This document shows positions 1 through 7,816 of a stretch of 64,000 bases of DNA, one piece after another (position 1 is the first letter of the stretch; each line of letters begins with the position of its first letter). Under the pieces are notes generated by a model. The model saw nothing but the letters and a program-made list of their open reading frames with translations, was not told where the DNA came from and made no database searches. The stretch spans positions 359,610-423,609 of the forward strand of contig NZ_JAFFOB010000005.1 of the NCBI RefSeq assembly GCF_016918935.1, given 5' to 3'. This stretch comes from Roseitranquillus sediminis. Lineage in GTDB: Bacteria > Pseudomonadota > Alphaproteobacteria > Rhodobacterales > Rhodobacteraceae. The translations under genes were made by a program, and so were the position numbers.

Positions 1-103
1 GTGTCGTGCCGGACCTGTCGTCGGCCTCCGTGCGCGTATCCGATACCGTCAGCACCGCGATCCGCACCGGGACGAAGGCGCGGCTCTCGTCGATCCGGCT
101 CAA
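1..103 (-). CDS. moaB: Molybdenum cofactor biosynthesis protein MoaB (5' part, cut by window edge)
   Basis: Only the first 34 codons are in the window. They read like the start of MoaB, the adenylyltransferase-fold protein acting on molybdopterin, with the strand-plus-loop segment RIAVLTVSDTRT followed by the ADDRSG turn that begins the nucleotide/pterin binding loop. The best start is TTG at 103, whose TTG overlaps the TGA of the upstream glycosylase gene, so the two are translationally coupled. MoaB fits with moaE and moaD further along, although those lie in a separate operon. The identification rests on a short piece, but it matches the conserved N-terminus well. Confidence 0.8.
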   Translation of the reverse strand, partial: MSRIDESRAFVPVRIAVLTVSDTRTEADDRSGTT

Positions 104-876
104 CGCTGCCCCTCCCGCAGCCGCGCCTGCAGCGACAGCAGGTCCGCCCACGCCTCGCGCTTGGCCGCGGGCGTCCTGAGCAGGTAGGCCGGGTGGAACA
201 TCGGCAGCGCCGGCCGGCCCAGCACCTCGGCCCAGCGGCCGCGCAGCCGCGTCACACCCTTGCGCCCGAAGAGCGCGAGGCACGAGATGTTGCCCATGCA
301 GACCAGCACCTCGGGCTGCGCCAGCTCCACGTGGCGGCGCAGGAAGGGCAGCAGCATCGCGATCTCGTCCGGGTCGGGATCGCGGTTCTGCGGCGGGCGC
401 CACGGCAGCACGTTCGTGATGTAGAGCGCCTGCGCCGCATCCTCGGCGGTACGGTCGAGGCCGATGGCAGCGAACATCCGGTCGAGCAGCCGCCCCGCCG
501 CACCGACGAAGGGCCGGCCGGCAAGGTCTTCCTCGCGCCCCGGCGCCTCGCCGATGACCATCACACGAGCGGCCGGATTGCCGTCGGCGAAGACGGTGTT
601 CTGCGCCCCCCGCTTCAACTCGCAGTGGGTGAAGGCCGCCATCGCCGCCGAGAGGCCGGCGAGGTCCCGCGCCCCGGCCGCGGCCTCGGTCGCCACGGCG
701 ACGGGATCGACCTCCTCGGCGGGCGCAGGCTCCGCGGGTGCCGGCGCTGCAGCTTCGAGCCGCATCGGCGACGCATAGCGGTTGATCGGGGTGTCGCCGA
801 TCGCCTCGGTCGCGCCCAACTCCACCTGCCACGCCAGCAGCGCGTGCAACTCTCCAGTGTCCATCTGCGGCATCAT
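100..876 (-). CDS. Uracil-DNA glycosylase, family 4-like
   Basis: 258 aa. It is predicted to remove uracil from DNA and start base-excision repair. Motif A is GEAPGREED (about residues 109-117), motif B is the HPAYLLR segment near the C-terminus, and the RPPQNRDP loop is typical of family 4 enzymes. The Fe-S cysteines of classical family 4 members look lost: a single Cys (about residue 85) remains at the first pair, and the loop before RPPQNR reads VLPW where a Cys is usual. Similar Cys-poor versions are, to my knowledge, common in Alphaproteobacteria. Residues 40-75 form an Ala/Pro/Glu-rich linker. Start ATG at 876; the gene is divergent from pyrB and coupled to moaB downstream. Confidence 0.88.
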   Translation of the reverse strand: MMPQMDTGELHALLAWQVELGATEAIGDTPINRYASPMRLEAAAPAPAEPAPAEEVDPVAVATEAAAGARDLAGLSAAMAAFTHCELKRGAQNTVFADGNPAARVMVIGEAPGREEDLAGRPFVGAAGRLLDRMFAAIGLDRTAEDAAQALYITNVLPWRPPQNRDPDPDEIAMLLPFLRRHVELAQPEVLVCMGNISCLALFGRKGVTRLRGRWAEVLGRPALPMFHPAYLLRTPAAKREAWADLLSLQARLREGQR

Positions 877-915
877 CGGCGGGACGCTAGGCCCGGCCGC
901 GGCCGGAGTCCACGC

Positions 916-943
916 TTGCCAGCGCCCGGCCAGCGGCTATAAG
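916..943 (+). promoter_or_regulatory. Candidate sigma-70 promoter for pyrB
   Basis: In the 92-bp divergent gap there is TTGCCA (916-921), a 16-bp spacer, and TATAAG (938-943), about 25 bp before the pyrB ATG. A GGAG ribosome site follows at about 958-961. The match to the housekeeping consensus is good but rests on sequence alone. Confidence 0.5.
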
Positions 944-968
944 CGCTCCCCGTGTCCGGAGAGCGCCC

Positions 969-1910
969 ATGACCTTCCGCGCCAGCCACCTGCTTGGCAT
1001 AGAGCATCTGGCCCCGGACGAGATCACGGCCGTTCTCGACCTCGCCGACACCTACGTCGCGCTCAATCGCAGCGACGCCAAGCATTCCGATGCGCTGGCG
1101 GGCCTCACCCAGATCAACATGTTCTTCGAGTCGTCGACGCGAACGCAGGCGAGCTTCGAGCTTGCCGGCAAGCGCCTCGGCGCGGACGTCATGTCGATGC
1201 AGATGCAGGCGAGCTCGATCCGCAAGGGCGAGACGCTGATCGACACCGCGCTGACGCTGAACGCCATGCGGCCGGACCTGCTCGTGGTGCGGCATCCGCA
1301 TTCGGGCGCGGTCGACCTCCTGGCGCAGAAGGTGAACTGCGCCGTCCTGAATGCCGGCGACGGCCGGCACGAGCACCCGACGCAGGCGCTGCTCGACGCG
1401 CTGACCATACGGCGGGCCAAGGGGCGGCTGCACCGGCTGACAGTCGCGATCTGCGGCGACATCGCGCACAGCCGTGTCGCGCGGTCCAACATCCTGCTGC
1501 TCGGGAAGATGGAGGCGCGGATCCGCCTCGTCGGGCCGCCGACGCTGATGCCGGCCGGCATAGCCGACTGGGGCGTCGAGGTGACGGACGACATGGCGAA
1601 GGGTCTTGCCGGCGCCGATGTCGTCATGATGCTTCGCCTCCAGCGCGAGCGCATGGACGGCGCCTTCATCCCGAGCGAGCGGGAGTACTATCACCGCTTC
1701 GGCCTCGATGCGCGCAAGCTTGCCCACGCCGCGCCCGACGCCATCGTCATGCACCCCGGCCCGATGAACCGGGGCGTCGAGATCGACGGCACGCTGGCCG
1801 ACGACATCAACCGCTCCGTCATTCAGGAGCAAGTCGAGATGGGCGTCGCTGTTCGCATGGCCGCGATGGACCTGCTCGCCCGCAACCTCCAAGCCGCGAG
1901 GGCCGCATGA
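969..1910 (+). CDS. pyrB: Aspartate carbamoyltransferase, catalytic subunit
   Basis: 313 aa, normal length. It condenses carbamoyl phosphate with L-aspartate, the committed step of pyrimidine synthesis, in the cytoplasm. The carbamoyl-phosphate loop SSTRT is at residues 55-59, HPTQ at about 137-140 and HPGPMNRG at about 260-267, so the catalytic set looks complete. No pyrI-like regulatory gene follows. Instead the stop overlaps the next start (ATGA), opening a run of 188-aa protein, 31-codon ORF and dihydroorotase-like protein. In many bacteria PyrB of this type assembles with an inactive dihydroorotase homolog, and the downstream pyrC-like product fits that arrangement. Confidence 0.97.
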   Translation: MTFRASHLLGIEHLAPDEITAVLDLADTYVALNRSDAKHSDALAGLTQINMFFESSTRTQASFELAGKRLGADVMSMQMQASSIRKGETLIDTALTLNAMRPDLLVVRHPHSGAVDLLAQKVNCAVLNAGDGRHEHPTQALLDALTIRRAKGRLHRLTVAICGDIAHSRVARSNILLLGKMEARIRLVGPPTLMPAGIADWGVEVTDDMAKGLAGADVVMMLRLQRERMDGAFIPSEREYYHRFGLDARKLAHAAPDAIVMHPGPMNRGVEIDGTLADDINRSVIQEQVEMGVAVRMAAMDLLARNLQAARAA

Positions 1911-2473
1911 GCGACGAGACCGACAGCTGGACCGAGGTCCGGCCCTTCGAGCATGGCCGCCTGCGGCTCTACGCCGTCGCGTCGGAGACGGAGGCAGGGC
2001 AACGCCTCATCGAAGGTCTTCGCATGGAGCCACGTGAGGCCGGCGCCGTCACCGAGGCCTTGGGAACCGAGCGGATCGATCCCTACTGGCTCGACCTCGT
2101 GGCGCTACGCGACATTTCCGAGCTCGGGCTGACCGGCTATCTCCGGCAGGGCTATGACGCCCCGGCGGACCAGCTGGCGCGAGCCGCGCCGGGACCGGAC
2201 GTGCGCCACGTCCTGATCGTTACGTCGCGCGCCTTCGGCGACGAGGAACTGACGCTGTCCCCGCGGCCGCCGCTCTCGCCGCTGGCGCTGATACAGCTCG
2301 GCGAGGACGTCGCCGCGTTGCGCCCGATGGCAGGTGATGCGCCTGCGCGAGCCGAAGCCGCGCCATCCGGCGACAAGCCGGCCGGCCCGCCGGCCCGCCG
2401 CGGCCTGCGACCGGCGGCGATCCTGTTCCTCCTCCTCGTCGCGGCCGCGTTCCTGTGGCTTGCGGCCGCATGA
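1907..2473 (+). CDS. Conserved membrane-anchored protein of the pyr operon
   Basis: 188 aa; function not recognised. The first 130 residues look soluble and acidic. A Pro/Ala-rich linker (about 140-165) leads to one C-terminal hydrophobic helix (about 170-186), so it is probably tail-anchored with the bulk in the cytoplasm. The ATG at 1907 overlaps the pyrB stop and the TGA overlaps the next start, so it is translated with pyrB. Its position suggests a role connected with the pyrimidine enzymes or their membrane location, but this is inference only. Confidence 0.8.
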   Translation: MSDETDSWTEVRPFEHGRLRLYAVASETEAGQRLIEGLRMEPREAGAVTEALGTERIDPYWLDLVALRDISELGLTGYLRQGYDAPADQLARAAPGPDVRHVLIVTSRAFGDEELTLSPRPPLSPLALIQLGEDVAALRPMAGDAPARAEAAPSGDKPAGPPARRGLRPAAILFLLLVAAAFLWLAAA

Positions 2474-2565
2474 CCACGTTCGGCCGGCTGAAGCGGATCA
2501 GCGACCTGCGCACGACCGGGCGCCATGGCCGCATCTTCCGCCCCCTCGTCGCGGAGCTGGCGTGA
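2470..2565 (+). CDS. Possible 31-aa peptide coupled between pyr genes
   Basis: A 32-codon frame beginning ATG ACC ACG and ending TGA. Its start overlaps the preceding stop (ATGA) and its stop overlaps the GTG start of the dihydroorotase-like gene (GTGA). The product is basic (many Arg and Lys) with no recognised domain. It may be a real small protein or simply a translated spacer that keeps ribosomes running into pyrC. Confidence 0.4.
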   Translation: MTTFGRLKRISDLRTTGRHGRIFRPLVAELA

Positions 2566-3857
2566 GGCCGCTGCTGTTTACAGACGCGCGCCTGGTCGAC
2601 CCGGAGCGGGGGGAGGAGCGGCGGGGGCAGCTGCTGGTGCGCGGCGGTCTGATCGCGGAGCCGGGGCCGGCCGACGACGCGGTGCGGTTCGACTGCGGCG
2701 GGCTCTGCCTCGCGCCCGGGATCGTGGATCTCGGCGTGAAGGTCAGCGAGCCGGGCGAGCGGCACAAGGAGAGCTTTCGCAGCGCTGGGCGGGCGGCGGC
2801 GGCGGGCGGCGTGACGACGATGGTCACGCGCCCTGACACGCTGCCCGCGATCGACACGCCCGAGGTACTGGAGTTCGTCACCCGTCGCGCCCGCGACGAG
2901 GCGGCGGTGCGGGTCGCGCCGATGGCCGCCCTGACCCGTGGCCGGCAGGGGCGGGAGATGACGGAGATCGCGTTCCTGCGTGACGCCGGCGCGGTCGCCT
3001 TCACCGACGCGGATGCCGTGGTGACCGACCCGAAGGTCTTCGTCCGCTGCCTGACCTACGCCCGCGCCCTCGGGGCGCTGGTCGTGGGGCACGCGCAGGA
3101 CCCCGGCCTCTCGGCCGGCGCCTCGGCCACGTCGGGCAAGTTCGCCGCGCTGCGTGGCTTGGCCGCGGTGTCGCCGATGGCCGAACGGATCGGCCTCGAG
3201 CGCGACCTTGCGCTGGTCGAGATGGCCGCCGCCCGCTATCACGCTGACCAGGTCACGACCGCCGCAGCCCTGCCGGCGCTGGAGCGGGCCAAGGCGGCGG
3301 GTCTGGACGTGACGGCCGGCGTCTCGATCCACCACCTGACGCTGAACGAGTTCGACGTCGGCGGCTACCGCACCTTCTTCAAGGTCAAGCCGCCGCTCAG
3401 GTCCGAGGACGACCGGCAGGCGGTGGTCGAGGCAGTCGCCAGCGGCCTGATCGACGTTATCTCGTCGATGCACACGCCGCAGGACGAGGAGTCGAAGCGC
3501 CTGCCCTACGACGAGGCGGCCAGCGGGGCGGTCGCGCTGCAGACGCTGCTGCCCGCGGCGATGCGACTCCACCACGCCGGCGACCTTGACCTGCCGACGC
3601 TCTGGCGGGCGATGTCGCTCAACCCCGCCCGGCGGCTCGGCCTGCCGGGCGGGCGGCTCGCGCCCGGTACGCCGGCGGACCTCGTGCTCTTCGATCCCGA
3701 CGCGCCGTTCGTGCTGGACCGCTTCACGCTGCTGTCGAAGTCGAAGAACACGCCGTTCGACGGTGCGCGGATGCAGGGGCGCGTGATGAGCACCTGGGTC
3801 GGCGGCGAACGCGTCTTTGGCGGCACAGGCAGTGGCGACGCTCTCGCACCCGGTTGA
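2562..3857 (+). CDS. pyrC: Dihydroorotase-like protein lacking metal ligands (pseudo-dihydroorotase)
   Basis: 431 aa from the GTG at 2562, which overlaps the previous stop; normal length for a class I dihydroorotase (amidohydrolase TIM barrel). Active enzymes read D-x-H-x-H-x-R-E-P-G near residue 56; here it is D-L-G-V-K-V-S-E-P-G, so both His ligands and the substrate Arg are gone. The later T-D-H-A-P-H segment reads S-M-H-T-P-Q, losing the metal-binding Asp. The overall fold signatures (HHLTLNE, RRLGLPGG) remain. Noncatalytic PyrC homologs that scaffold aspartate carbamoyltransferase are known in Pseudomonas, and that is the likely role here; a catalytic dihydroorotase should be elsewhere in the genome. 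Confidence 0.85.
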   Translation: MRPLLFTDARLVDPERGEERRGQLLVRGGLIAEPGPADDAVRFDCGGLCLAPGIVDLGVKVSEPGERHKESFRSAGRAAAAGGVTTMVTRPDTLPAIDTPEVLEFVTRRARDEAAVRVAPMAALTRGRQGREMTEIAFLRDAGAVAFTDADAVVTDPKVFVRCLTYARALGALVVGHAQDPGLSAGASATSGKFAALRGLAAVSPMAERIGLERDLALVEMAAARYHADQVTTAAALPALERAKAAGLDVTAGVSIHHLTLNEFDVGGYRTFFKVKPPLRSEDDRQAVVEAVASGLIDVISSMHTPQDEESKRLPYDEAASGAVALQTLLPAAMRLHHAGDLDLPTLWRAMSLNPARRLGLPGGRLAPGTPADLVLFDPDAPFVLDRFTLLSKSKNTPFDGARMQGRVMSTWVGGERVFGGTGSGDALAPG

Positions 3858-3890
3858 CCGGCGGACCGGCAGCGGCGGATAGCTAGGGCG

Positions 3891-4514
3891 ATGCCGCCGT
3901 TCGACACCTCCCTGCCGACGCTCCTCCTGATCGCGGTCGGCGCCTACCTCGTCGGGTCTATCCCGTTCGGGCTGGTGCTGGCGCGGGTGATGAACCTCGG
4001 CGACCTGCGGGCGGTGGGGTCGGGCAACATCGGGGCGACGAACGTCCTCAGGACCGGCAACAAGCTGGCGGCCTTCCTGACGCTGGTGCTGGACGCGGGC
4101 AAGGGCGCGGCGGCGGTCCTGGTGGCACGGGCGCTCGCGGGCGGGGACGCAGCGCAGGTCGCGGCGCTCGCGGCCTTCGTCGGGCACCTCTACCCGGTCT
4201 TCGCCGGCTTCAAGGGCGGCAAGGGCGTGGCGACGTTCCTCGGCGTCCTGCTGGCGCTGGCCTGGCCGCTCGGCCTCGCCGCCTGCGCCGCATGGCTCGC
4301 CTCGGCCATCGCCTTCCGCATCTCGTCGCTGGCGGCGCTGATCGCGGCGGTCGCGGCGCTGCCGCTGGCGTGGCTTTTCGGACTCACCCAGGTGCTCGCG
4401 TTGATCGCGATACTGGCGATTCTCGTGTTCTGGCGGCATCGTCAGAACATCGCGCGCCTGCGTGCCGGGACTGAACCGCGGATCGGGGCGGGGCGCACCA
4501 TCGCCAAGGACTGA
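3891..4514 (+). CDS. plsY: Glycerol-3-phosphate acyltransferase PlsY
   Basis: 207 aa, integral inner-membrane enzyme that transfers an acyl group from acyl-phosphate to glycerol 3-phosphate, the first step of phospholipid synthesis. The three conserved cytoplasmic motifs are visible: GSIPFG (about residues 22-27), GSGNIGATNVLR (about 44-55) and HLYPVFAGFKGGKGVAT (about 101-117). About five membrane segments are predicted. It lies 33 bp after the pyrC-like gene, probably in the same transcript, an arrangement often seen in Rhodobacterales. Confidence 0.96.
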   Translation: MPPFDTSLPTLLLIAVGAYLVGSIPFGLVLARVMNLGDLRAVGSGNIGATNVLRTGNKLAAFLTLVLDAGKGAAAVLVARALAGGDAAQVAALAAFVGHLYPVFAGFKGGKGVATFLGVLLALAWPLGLAACAAWLASAIAFRISSLAALIAAVAALPLAWLFGLTQVLALIAILAILVFWRHRQNIARLRAGTEPRIGAGRTIAKD

Positions 4515-4518
4515 GGCC

Positions 4519-4878
4519 ATGGGCTTTCAGGATGCCGTCCGAACCTGCCTGAACAAGTACGCCACCTTCACCGGGCGCGCCGCGCGGCCGGAGTTCTGGT
4601 GGTTCGCGCTCTTCGTCTTCCTGGGCAACTTCGTCTTCGGCCTGGTGGACGGGCTGATCTTCTCGGGCCGCACGCAGCTCTTCGCGCCGATCTTCTCGCT
4701 CGCGATGCTGCTGCCGGCCCTCGCAGTGTCGGTCCGGCGGCTGCACGATTCCGACCACGCCGGCTGGTGGGTGTTGCTGCACCTGATCCCGGTCATCGGC
4801 TTTCTCGTGATGTTGTACTTCTACCTGCTCAAGGGAGACGGCGGGACCAACCGGTACGGCCCGCCGCCGCCGCGATGA
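4519..4878 (+). CDS. DUF805 family small membrane protein
   Basis: 119 aa from the ATG at 4519, just after plsY. The family pattern is clear: an N-terminal FTGRAARPEFWWF segment, then hydrophobic helices, with RRLHDSDHAGWW between the last two, and a short polar tail KGDGGTNRYG. About three to four membrane segments. DUF805 proteins have no agreed function. Its stop overlaps the next start (ATGA). An in-frame upstream start at 4462 would lie inside plsY and is not needed. Confidence 0.85.
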   Translation: MGFQDAVRTCLNKYATFTGRAARPEFWWFALFVFLGNFVFGLVDGLIFSGRTQLFAPIFSLAMLLPALAVSVRRLHDSDHAGWWVLLHLIPVIGFLVMLYFYLLKGDGGTNRYGPPPPR

Positions 4879-5141
4879 GCGCCGACGACGCCTTCCTCGC
4901 CGCTTTCGACGCCCTGCCTGTCGGGCGGTTCGAAGGCGTGTTCGGCGGAGCGCGCTGGGTCGGCGCCAAGACCGCCTTTGCCGGCGGGCGCAGCTTCAAG
5001 CTCCTGGCCGAGGAGGCAGGGGGGCGCAGCGCGATCAGCGCCAACCTCTACCGCTTCGAGGACGGTCGTGCGCTGCTCAACCCGTGCGAGATGTCGGCCG
5101 AGGAAGTCCGCCGCTTCGTCCTCGACCTGCGCGTGGCCTGA
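4875..5141 (+). CDS. Hypothetical 88-aa protein
   Basis: 88 aa, soluble, no domain recognised. The centre (GGARWVGAKTAFAGGRSFKL) suggests a small beta-rich fold. The final segment PCEMSAEEVRRFVLDLRVA looks helical. The ATG overlaps the DUF805 stop and the gene ends 4 bp before the convergent gshA stop, so it is the last gene of the pyrB-plsY run. Codon bias matches its neighbours, supporting a real gene. Confidence 0.7.
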   Translation: MSADDAFLAAFDALPVGRFEGVFGGARWVGAKTAFAGGRSFKLLAEEAGGRSAISANLYRFEDGRALLNPCEMSAEEVRRFVLDLRVA

Positions 5142-5145
5142 CGGC

Positions 5146-6516
5146 TCAGTAGGAGTATTCGTCGAAGACCCGGCTGGCGTCGCCCTGCCATTCGCCCTCG
5201 AAGCGGGCGATGAGCTCGTCGGCGGGCACGCGCTCTGCCTCGACGCTCTCCCGCAGGGTGTTGAGGAAATGCGTCTCGTCCGGCACGAGGCCGCCCGCCC
5301 CCGGCCGCGCGCGCGCCTTGAGGCCGCTCTCGGCGATATCCACCACCTGCCGCGCCAGTTCGGACATGCGCAGGCCGTCGACCTCGGCCTGAAGGCCGTG
5401 GACGCTGGCCGCCACCCTCAGCCCGTCACGCGTCTCGGCGTCCCACCCCTTCACGAGATCCCAAGCCGCACCGAGCGCGGTGTCGTCGTAGAGCAGCCCG
5501 ACCCACAGTGCCGGCAGTGCGCAGAGGCGACGCCACGGGCCCCCATCGGCGCCGCGCATCTCAATGAACTTCTTGATCCGCGCCTCGGGGAAGATCGTCG
5601 TCAGGTGGTCCGCCCAATCGCTCAGCGTCGGCTTCTCGCCGGGCAGCGCCGGCAGCTCGCCGCGCATGAAGTCGCGGAAGCTCTGACCAGTGGCGTCGAT
5701 GTAGCGGCCGTCGCGGTAGACGAAGTACATCGGCACGTCGAGCGCGTAGTCCGTCCAACGCTCGAACCCCATCCCCTCCTCGAAGACCCAGGGCAGCATG
5801 CCCGTGCGGTCGGCGTCGAGGTCGCGCCAGATCCGGCTGCGCCAGGACTTGTGGCCGTTGAGCTTCCCCTCGAGGAGCGGCGAATTGGCGAACAGCGCGG
5901 TGGCGACCGGCTGCAGCGCCAGCGCCACCCGCAGCTTCTTCACCATGTCGGCCTCGGAGCCGAAATCGAGGTTCACCTGCACCGTGCAGGTCCGGTACAT
6001 CATCTGAAGGCCATGGCTGCCCACCTTCTGCATGTACTCGGTCATCAGCCGGTAGCGCCCCTTCGGCATCATCGGCATCTCGTCATGCGTCCAGGTCGGC
6101 GCAGCGCCGAGGCCGATGAAGCCCACGCCGATCTCGTCGGCCACCGACTTCACCTGCGCCAGGTGGTCGTTCACCTCGTCGCAGGTCTGGTGGATGGTCT
6201 CCAGCGGCGCACCGGAGAGCTCGAGCTGCCCGCCCGGCTCGAGGCTGACGTTGGCGCCATCCTTCTCCAGCCCTATGATGTTGCCACCCTCTTGGACCGG
6301 CGCCCAGCCGAAGCGATCACGCAGCCCTTCGAGCATCGCGCGGATCGACCTCAGTCCGTCGTAGGGCAAGGGCTTCAGCGTGTCGCGGCAATAGCCGAAC
6401 TTCTCATGCTCGGTGCCGATCCGCCACTCGTCACGCGGCTTGCATCCGGCGGCGAGGTACTCCGCCAGCTGCTCCTGCCGCTCGATCGTGCCGCCGCCGG
6501 ACTGGGGTATGGACAT
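5146..6516 (-). CDS. gshA: Glutamate-cysteine ligase, class II (plant/proteobacterial type)
   Basis: 456 aa, the length usual for the plant-like class. It joins glutamate and cysteine with ATP, the first and rate-limiting step of glutathione synthesis. RIGTEHEKFGY (about residues 32-42) carries the Glu residues that bind metal and substrate. NGHKSWRSRIW and the MRGADGGPW segment further along are also characteristic of the family. Alphaproteobacteria commonly use this class rather than the enterobacterial one. The ATG at 6516 is followed by MSIPQSGGG. The gene converges with the pyr run. Confidence 0.95.
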   Translation of the reverse strand: MSIPQSGGGTIERQEQLAEYLAAGCKPRDEWRIGTEHEKFGYCRDTLKPLPYDGLRSIRAMLEGLRDRFGWAPVQEGGNIIGLEKDGANVSLEPGGQLELSGAPLETIHQTCDEVNDHLAQVKSVADEIGVGFIGLGAAPTWTHDEMPMMPKGRYRLMTEYMQKVGSHGLQMMYRTCTVQVNLDFGSEADMVKKLRVALALQPVATALFANSPLLEGKLNGHKSWRSRIWRDLDADRTGMLPWVFEEGMGFERWTDYALDVPMYFVYRDGRYIDATGQSFRDFMRGELPALPGEKPTLSDWADHLTTIFPEARIKKFIEMRGADGGPWRRLCALPALWVGLLYDDTALGAAWDLVKGWDAETRDGLRVAASVHGLQAEVDGLRMSELARQVVDIAESGLKARARPGAGGLVPDETHFLNTLRESVEAERVPADELIARFEGEWQGDASRVFDEYSY

Positions 6517-6573
6517 CTGGCAGTGCTCCGTTCGGCTGATCGGCCCACGACCTGACGCCGCGGCCCCGGGTTG

Positions 6574-7095
6574 TCAATGCAGCCGCCGCGGCGCCTTGCG
6601 CCAGAGCGTCACGGGCAGGTCCGGCGGCCGGTCCAGCGCCGCCAGCACGGCGGCGGTGTCGAGGCCCGGCAGCCGTGAGAAAACGTCGAAGAGCGCGTCC
6701 GCGCCCTCGGCGCTGACTGGCACCATGAGCTGCGTCTGGCCGTCCTCCAGGACCCAGTGCGGCGGCTTGTGCCGCGGATCTATCGCCAGCCGCTCCAGCT
6801 CACGCACGGCAACGGTGCCACCGCTCAGCGGCCCGAAGTAGGTCAGCTGGCCCTCTTCAAAGACCACGACGCCCGGCCCGCCGCCCCCGGTGCGGAACCG
6901 CGCCCGCTGCACGCCAGCCAGTGCCAGCAGGATGCCCCCCGCCAGCATCGCGATGCCGATCCACGAGAGCGGCACGCGGCCCGTCAGCGCCCACCACGCG
7001 CCGAGTACCGCCACGGCCGCGCCCGCCAGCGTCTCGCGCCAGCGCCGGGCGGCGGCGCGCAGCTCGGGCCGGATAAACGGCTGCGGCATGGTCAT
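6574..7095 (-). CDS. Membrane protein downstream of rsmE
   Basis: 173 aa, function not known. Two hydrophobic helices (about residues 20-40 and 45-62) are followed by a soluble domain of about 105 residues containing VVVFEEGQLTYFGPLSGGTV, which resembles a PH-like or YcxB-like beta fold. The start is the ATG at 7095 whose ATGA overlaps the rsmE stop; a longer frame to 7263 reads into rsmE in another frame and lacks support. The tight coupling suggests co-expression with the rRNA methyltransferase, without saying what it does. Confidence 0.8.
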   Translation of the reverse strand: MTMPQPFIRPELRAAARRWRETLAGAAVAVLGAWWALTGRVPLSWIGIAMLAGGILLALAGVQRARFRTGGGGPGVVVFEEGQLTYFGPLSGGTVAVRELERLAIDPRHKPPHWVLEDGQTQLMVPVSAEGADALFDVFSRLPGLDTAAVLAALDRPPDLPVTLWRKAPRRLH

Positions 7096-7805
7096 CGCCA
7101 GTCTCCCAGCGCCACCTGCCAGACAGTCAGCGCCGCCACTGCCGCGGTGTCCGCCCTGAGCACCCGCGGCCCCAGCGACACGGCGACCGCCTGCGGCAGC
7201 GCCCGCAGCCGCTGGCGCTCCGCCTGCGAGAACCCGCCTTCCGGCCCGATCAGGATCGCCCACGGACCCGGCTCGCCATCCAGCGCGTGCGGCCCTGCCA
7301 GCGCCTCGTCGCAGAACATCAGCCTCCGGTCCTCCGGCCAGCCGTCGAGCACCCGGTCGAGCCGCCGCAGGTCATCCACCTCCGGAACCCAGGTCCCGCC
7401 GCACTGCTCCACCGCCTCAATCGCATGGGCCTGCAGCCGGTCCCGCCGGACCCGCTCGGAATTGGTGAAGTCGGTCTGCACCGGCATGATTCGCGCCGCG
7501 CCCATCTCGGCCGCCTTCTCGACGATGAAGTCGGTGCGGGCCTTCTTGATCGGCGCGAACATGAGCCAGAGTTCGGGCGGCAGCCGCAGCTCGGCCGTCC
7601 GCTCGCGGCAGTTAAGGGTGCCGCCGCGCTTTCCCGCTTCGGCCACCTCGGCACGGAACTCGCCGTCACGCCCGTTGAAGAGCGCGACCTCATCCCCCGG
7701 CCCGAGGCGCATCACCGCAAAGAGGTAACGCGCCTGTGCCCCGTCCAGAGGAACCGTTTGCCCCTCTGCCAGAGGGTGATCTACATACAGCCTGACCTTC
7801 GACAT
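7092..7805 (-). CDS. rsmE: 16S rRNA m3U1498 methyltransferase RsmE
   Basis: 237 aa from the ATG at 7805 (MSKVRLYVDHPL), the usual N-terminus; the GTG at 7814 adds three residues and is less likely. It is a SPOUT (trefoil-knot) methyltransferase that modifies U1498 of 16S rRNA in assembled 30S subunits. ILIGPEGGFS near residue 180 and the late VSLGPRVLRADTA segment form the knot and SAM pocket. The N-terminal PUA-like part has the ALFNGRDGE strand-turn. It is divergent from ubiA with an 11-bp gap, so the promoters must overlap the coding ends. Confidence 0.95.
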   Translation of the reverse strand: MSKVRLYVDHPLAEGQTVPLDGAQARYLFAVMRLGPGDEVALFNGRDGEFRAEVAEAGKRGGTLNCRERTAELRLPPELWLMFAPIKKARTDFIVEKAAEMGAARIMPVQTDFTNSERVRRDRLQAHAIEAVEQCGGTWVPEVDDLRRLDRVLDGWPEDRRLMFCDEALAGPHALDGEPGPWAILIGPEGGFSQAERQRLRALPQAVAVSLGPRVLRADTAAVAALTVWQVALGDWR

Positions 7806-7816
7806 GGGGGCCACTT

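Noticed and set aside
1..942. 313-aa open frame on the + strand
   Set aside because: Arg/Pro/His-rich antisense shadow of the uracil-DNA glycosylase gene; no family features.
2220..4520. 766-aa open frame on the - strand
   Set aside because: Runs antisense through pyrC-like and plsY; composition is a GC artefact with no domain.
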